A DNA stretch of 64,000 nt from Atriophallophorus winterbourni (lineage: Eukaryota > Platyhelminthes > Trematoda > Plagiorchiida > Microphallidae). Each line of letters begins with the position of its first letter. Position 1 is the stretch's first letter. The stretch covers positions 1-64,000 of the forward strand of contig JACCGJ010001863.1 of the NCBI GenBank assembly GCA_013407085.1. Direction: 5' to 3'. The notes beneath the pieces were generated by a model, which had not been told where the DNA came from, ran no database searches, and saw only the letters and a list, made by a program, of their open reading frames with translations. The translations under genes were made by a program, and so were the position numbers. Positions 54,701-60,700 of the stretch are shown here, in pieces.

Positions 54701-57700
54701 CCGTCTTAGAGGTGATTTGATTCTTATGTTCAATATACTGCATACTCCCAACCATCCCCTAAATAAACTATTCACGCGACTTCCACCCAGAACCAGCCGG
54801 AGTAACGACTATACAGTACTTATTCCCGACTCGAGACTAAACTGTCGAAGGTATTTTTATTCTGTACGTGTATGCTTTACCTGAAACTCCCTACCCTGTA
54901 ATGTTGCACATTCACCCAACTTGGATATATTCAAATCGAATTTGGACAATTTCATGTCGACCAACCCAAACATAGAACCTATATATTTGACACCACGAAA
55001 GCTTTGAACTTTGAAACCTGTTTCTGTCCAATGGATTTTTACTTGATTCCTGGACTGCTCAGTAAGCAAACAAATCCCGTTTTTCTACCCATGTTATTCG
55101 TAATTCCCACATTATTCTGTGGTTTTTGTTAAGCTATATGCTTTTTAGACCATTAAATTGAATTGAATTGAGTAGACTAGATTAGCAAACAGTCCTCCAC
55201 GAATCAATTATTTGATCAGCTAGATTCAATAGTGATGTAAAGACATCCATGTTTAAAGCTGACACCATCAAGAAAAACGGAACCAAACGAAGAGCTCAAA
55301 CAGGTCACTGCCGATTAAAATTATTATCCAGCGTCAAACTTGGAAAGTTAATAGTGAAAATGTATTCTCCATACACAGGACGTGGGCTAAAAAGACCCAT
55401 TTCGAACATCAATTGGCTGCAGCACAACAAATTTGGCCATTAAAAGCCTTCTAAACGCTTGAACTGAAATCACTCAGTGATTCTGTAATTGAGCATCGTG
55501 GTTCGTGGTAAGAATCCTAGCTTACAGAGGCTACAAAGTCATATGAGATCCATACTTACTCTCTCCACCGGATGAAGATAAACAACCCGAAACTGGTAGT
55601 GAATTGTATGTACGGAGGATATGAACAGCACGATAAATTGATGGGCAAAAGGGTTTGGTAGTTCTCGTCATGGTAAATCGCCCAATCAATTAATGATTAC
55701 CATTAAGCATCTTTTGCGTAACAATATGTTTTGTTTCTCTGAGTGCAGATTACTCGAATCGTTAAAAACACATCATTTAATGACATTCGTTCCGCGCAAC
55801 TTGAGATTTAATTACAGCACGGCTTTCTGGACATTCGTTAATCTCCGAATTTGTCAAACCAATCTCACTATACTTCATTTTCAGTTCGGATGCCAATGGT
55901 ACTTTCGTTAATCAAGTGTTGTGACTAGAAAACCAAATTCAGGCACTGCACTTCCTGAGAGGTAGAATTGCAATACTCAATTGCGTCACTGATTGTGCTT
56001 TGATTACGAATAATCATCCCTGTTAATTCGAAAAATAGTATGTGTCCTAATGAGATAATTAATAGCAATGATGGTGAGGCATTACAAGGATTGTACACAC
56101 CGAATGGTAAACTGAATACTGAATTGAGTGAGGAGAATGTGAATTTAACACTACGTAATCTGTAATCACAAACACACTTCGATCTAGTATGTGAAGCCCG
56201 AATAAAACTACATTCGACCGACTTCTCCGAATGACATCAGTATGATTTGTTTCATTCGACTTTCACCATCGTTAGAGTAAAGCAGCAGCAATTAAAAAAT
56301 GAAGATTATAAATTATTGAAATCCTTTTAGCTACCAGACGTAAAAGGATCGCTTTCGAATTATGTGATATTCAAATTCCATCGCGACATCATTCAGTTAT
56401 TAAATTGCGAAGAGGGAAAGCTTTCACTCAAAACAATAGCGCGGGAATCCCAAACTGTTATAGCCTGATATTTAGGTTGAAACATTCTTCAACTTTCGGC
56501 ATCTGAAGCAATGAAATGTGATATATCGCGGTACTGGTTGCAGCTTCTCAGCCAACAAATCACTTTAAAATCACGATGTCGTTTATTTCGAGAAAACAGG
56601 AAACAACACCAGAATGGTGCCGTTTGAAACCTCTCCACATCCTCTAAAACTTATCGTCCTTGTTTATAGATGTGATTATGTTAACGTGGATAATCTTATC
56701 ATTGACACTATATAAACATCACCATTCTTATTTGACACACAACGTAACAGCAAAAACGTTACTACTCACTCCATAAACTTTTCAAATAATTTTCCACATA
56801 GTCAAAGTACGAGTAACGCTCATCTTGACTCAGGTTGCCCAGATAAGATGATTGCCTCCACAGTAGCGGCGTGAAAGTGTGTGACATCATACCGTGTAAG
56901 GGTTGGAGGAATCCTCGTAGGGATTCAAATTTAGCAGCAAACACATCCTGCAAATGAATAGTAATAGTTCAGTGATCGTAAAATGCACGGAAAGGGACAA
57001 TGATTTGAAACAAGATCGTTTGAGCAGATTAAATTCATCATTACGTATGAACACACACTTTCCCAAGTCAATAATGAATCGATAACCATTCCAATGTCAA
57101 ATGAGTTCCTTTGCGTCCGACATCGTTTTGGCTAGAAAATTAATTGACTAGTTCTTTTAAGCACTCACGGTTTGACCAAGTTTGTTCAGTGTAGACTTGC
57201 CGAATGAGTCTATGATCAATTAGCACAGATGAGGGATTAGTTTTCGTAAGAATGCCACAGCCACATATATACGATACACTATCGATTCTATAAATATTCA
57301 TGATTCGATTGTGGGTAATTGATGGTTCGAAATTTTTACGTAGAAGAACACGAATTGGTAAATATATTATTACACAGCGAGTATATCTTAAACAAATTTT
57401 CAAGCAAAATCAATACAGGTAAATGTGTGGTGTATTTAAAAAAATTCAACAGATTTTTAGGTATCTTTCGAAGAACATTTGGAAGATTCTCGCTGTTAAC
57501 GTTACCAATGATAATGAATGTCTACATTCGCCCTACGATGGAATATGCGGTAGAGATCATGGCTCGTTGGCTGCGAAAAGATATTGAATCCTTGAATCCT
57601 TGAAACATGCCGTAGGGTAAATAGGATCGGTGCCTAGCTATAGTTTCTGTATCACATAGATTTCAAGGCAATCTCATGTCTTTCAATGGGAAGTTTTCTT

Positions 57701-60700
57701 AGCTATTTTAATTATATTCCCAGATTTGGTGGTCAATTGACGTTAAACACCTCTCGAATTTCGCGATGAGACTTGAAGGGCGTCTAATATGTCCACTCAA
57801 TAAAAATTCAACTTGACGAATATTTCAGCGCTGAGCCCCTAATCAGAGTGAATATACGTCAGTTTACGCGTGGTTGTTCTGTACTGAGAGGATAAGAACG
57901 ATTTCCGCTAGACATGGTCAACTGATTCGACTTACAGTTCGAATATTTTTCATTGTGATTGCAACCTTGCTCGAGAACCGGATAAAAACCACCGTGTCAT
58001 TGCTGAAGGCCATCTGACCAGCGTGAAAGTACAATCGTTTGATGGATTTGGCACTTTTCTTCACAATGCGGAATGTATCCTCTGAGAACAATGAACCAGA
58101 GAAATGGGACATGAAAATTGTGTAATAATGTTCACAACGGTAAAATGATTAACATAATTTAGGTCATAAAATTCGCGGCATATTCAAATTGACATGTTCT
58201 TGCAAACGATCTAGTTCTCAATAGTTCCTGTTCGTTCCAAAATCAATCTGGTACAAAGAAAGTGATGCACAATTGTAACTGTGGTGACAAGATGAAAAAC
58301 GATTTCCCGATAGTCTCACTGTCTCTCAGTCTAACATGTTAAAGTTATTTTTGTCCCGGCTTGATGCGGAGATTGATCTGAGTGTAAATATCGAAAACCC
58401 AACTGTTGAAAACTCAGTAATTTAACTCAGATGTCATGCGTGAAATTTTAATTGCACTCTATTTACGGTGCTTTCGGTATGTGAAAGTTATTCCTCTTCT
58501 GAATGTTTAATTATTTGATTATTGCTTCAATAGATAAATTCAAATCGGAAATCGGAAAATTAATACCACTTCTAACTGATTGATGAAATTTGATCATGGT
58601 TTCGTGCGTTAAACTTCCGAACTAAGCAGAGGTGAATAGGCTAACCAAAGAGATTGCATCCGTAAATTCCTAGGAAGAACGGTGTTCTTGTAAAAGTACA
58701 TGCATGGCTGTCTACCGTATATACACAAAACTCTGAAACCACTACATTACATTGGTGTCCTGCTTGGCATATCACCTGAAAAGTGAAATCGCCCCTACAT
58801 CTGTTAACGTTTGCCGTGCGTTCCTGGTTTAAGTCAACTTCTTACAGTAAATGCTCACCCGACAGATCGATTACTTGGTTGATAATATTAAGCTTTGAAG
58901 GAGAATGGAATACACTGTGGCATGTTTGTCACTGTGAAGCGATTTTGATGCATATCAAGAATGATCGGTTACGCGTAAGTCACTGTATAACGTTAAATAA
59001 TGCAAGGCACTGCAAATAGGCAAGCTCCAGACAAACTTTTAATAAGTTGTTCGGTTAGATTTCAGCTGATCAACGCCACAAGCGGATCATAGAATCTGAA
59101 TATGCGGCGGCTTAAAGCAAAACTTATGATGCGAGGTCCTTGACAACTTTGGTTCCGGTCTCCTGGGTATGCTGCGATGGAACTTCTGAAACTTTTAAAC
59201 TGTGATGTTATTCACCAAGCTAAACATGCGCGTACTCCCAATCATGGAATTGGCATTGTAAGCTTAGATGCCCGGGCCTAAATAAGATATCCTCGTGCCT
59301 GATAGAATGTCCACACCGGGCAAACAAACTCGTCATTTTAGTTCTAGGATTGAACATAAAGACTTAGCCTGGCCATCCATATTGAACGTCTATTCGAATC
59401 TATTTATTCTCACAGTATAATACTTTACAAATTCCTGATTCTAGCTTTGAGTGCAAGGAAATTTTTACTCTGACGTTCCTACAGCCCGAAACTGTTGTTT
59501 CCGCTCCTATCGTGAAGACATTCTTTCGGAAATTACACTTATAGTTTCTGAATGCTTTCCATCTACGAATGGACGGAGTGACTAATGCTGAAATGCTTCC
59601 AAAAGCTGGTCTACAGAGCATGTTCACCCTATTACGACAGCGCCGCCTGCGGTGGCGTGGTCATGTCTACAGAATGGAAAATGGTCTTATTCCAAAAGAT
59701 CTACTCTATGGTGAGTTGGAATTAGGAACTCGGCCATTGGGTAGACCGCACTTACGGTCGCAAATAGATATGAAACCTCTTGGTATTGACCCGACGAGTT
59801 GGGTAGAACTTGCTCTTGACCTCTCACATTGGAGGCATTGTGTAAAGCGTCGTCTGCAAGCTGGGGAGGAGCAGACACAGCTCTTGGCTGCTGAACGCAG
59901 ATCACGTCATTCAAAACGCTGTAGAACATGAAAATCCATGCGACTATGATGTGCATCCATGGTCGACATCGACCGAAGGAGGTCAACAAGAACAACAGTT
60001 GCGGCGAAACGATTCAATCGCATTGATTTATTAGATCACTATGTGTGTCCAACCTGACCGTGCATGACCAGGTGGAAATTTCGATGTCTATAAAGTTTCC
60101 TCTTTCATGCAAGAACGAATATTCAATAACCGAAGCTAATTGTGAAGTTAACCGTATTTTATCATTATAACTACTTAGATTATCAATCTTGGAAATGACA
60201 TCTTCTCTAGATGTTGTGTCGGAAAGTACCCATGATTATATCCAGGCGATAGATTAATCCAGTTTAAACTGTATAAACTGATTTCATTCTTTCTGTGTTT
60301 GGTTTAGTCGGAGCAATTTGGAATTGACGATTACCAACTTAAACATCCTACATAATTTCGGACTTGGTTTGGTGAGTTGCCAGAATCGTGTACTCTGTTT
60401 TAAAGCGATCATTTTCTGTTTTACTTACAATTTAATGGTTATTTTCATTATTAATTGCCTAAAAATAAATTAAGCCGTAAACACCATGCGAAACCTTATC
60501 AATATCATCATCAGTCGTTCAAAATTTTGATTCCGCTCGAATTAATTTCACTAAATTACATTTGTTTGTAATCGTTACTTTCGAACCCTACTGTACCCAT
60601 AATTATAATTTAGCCAACAAAAATTTCGTTACAAATTGTACAATTAGCGTAATGTGATCTATACGGGGCTGAAAAACGCGCAAGCAAACCGACTGGGGAC

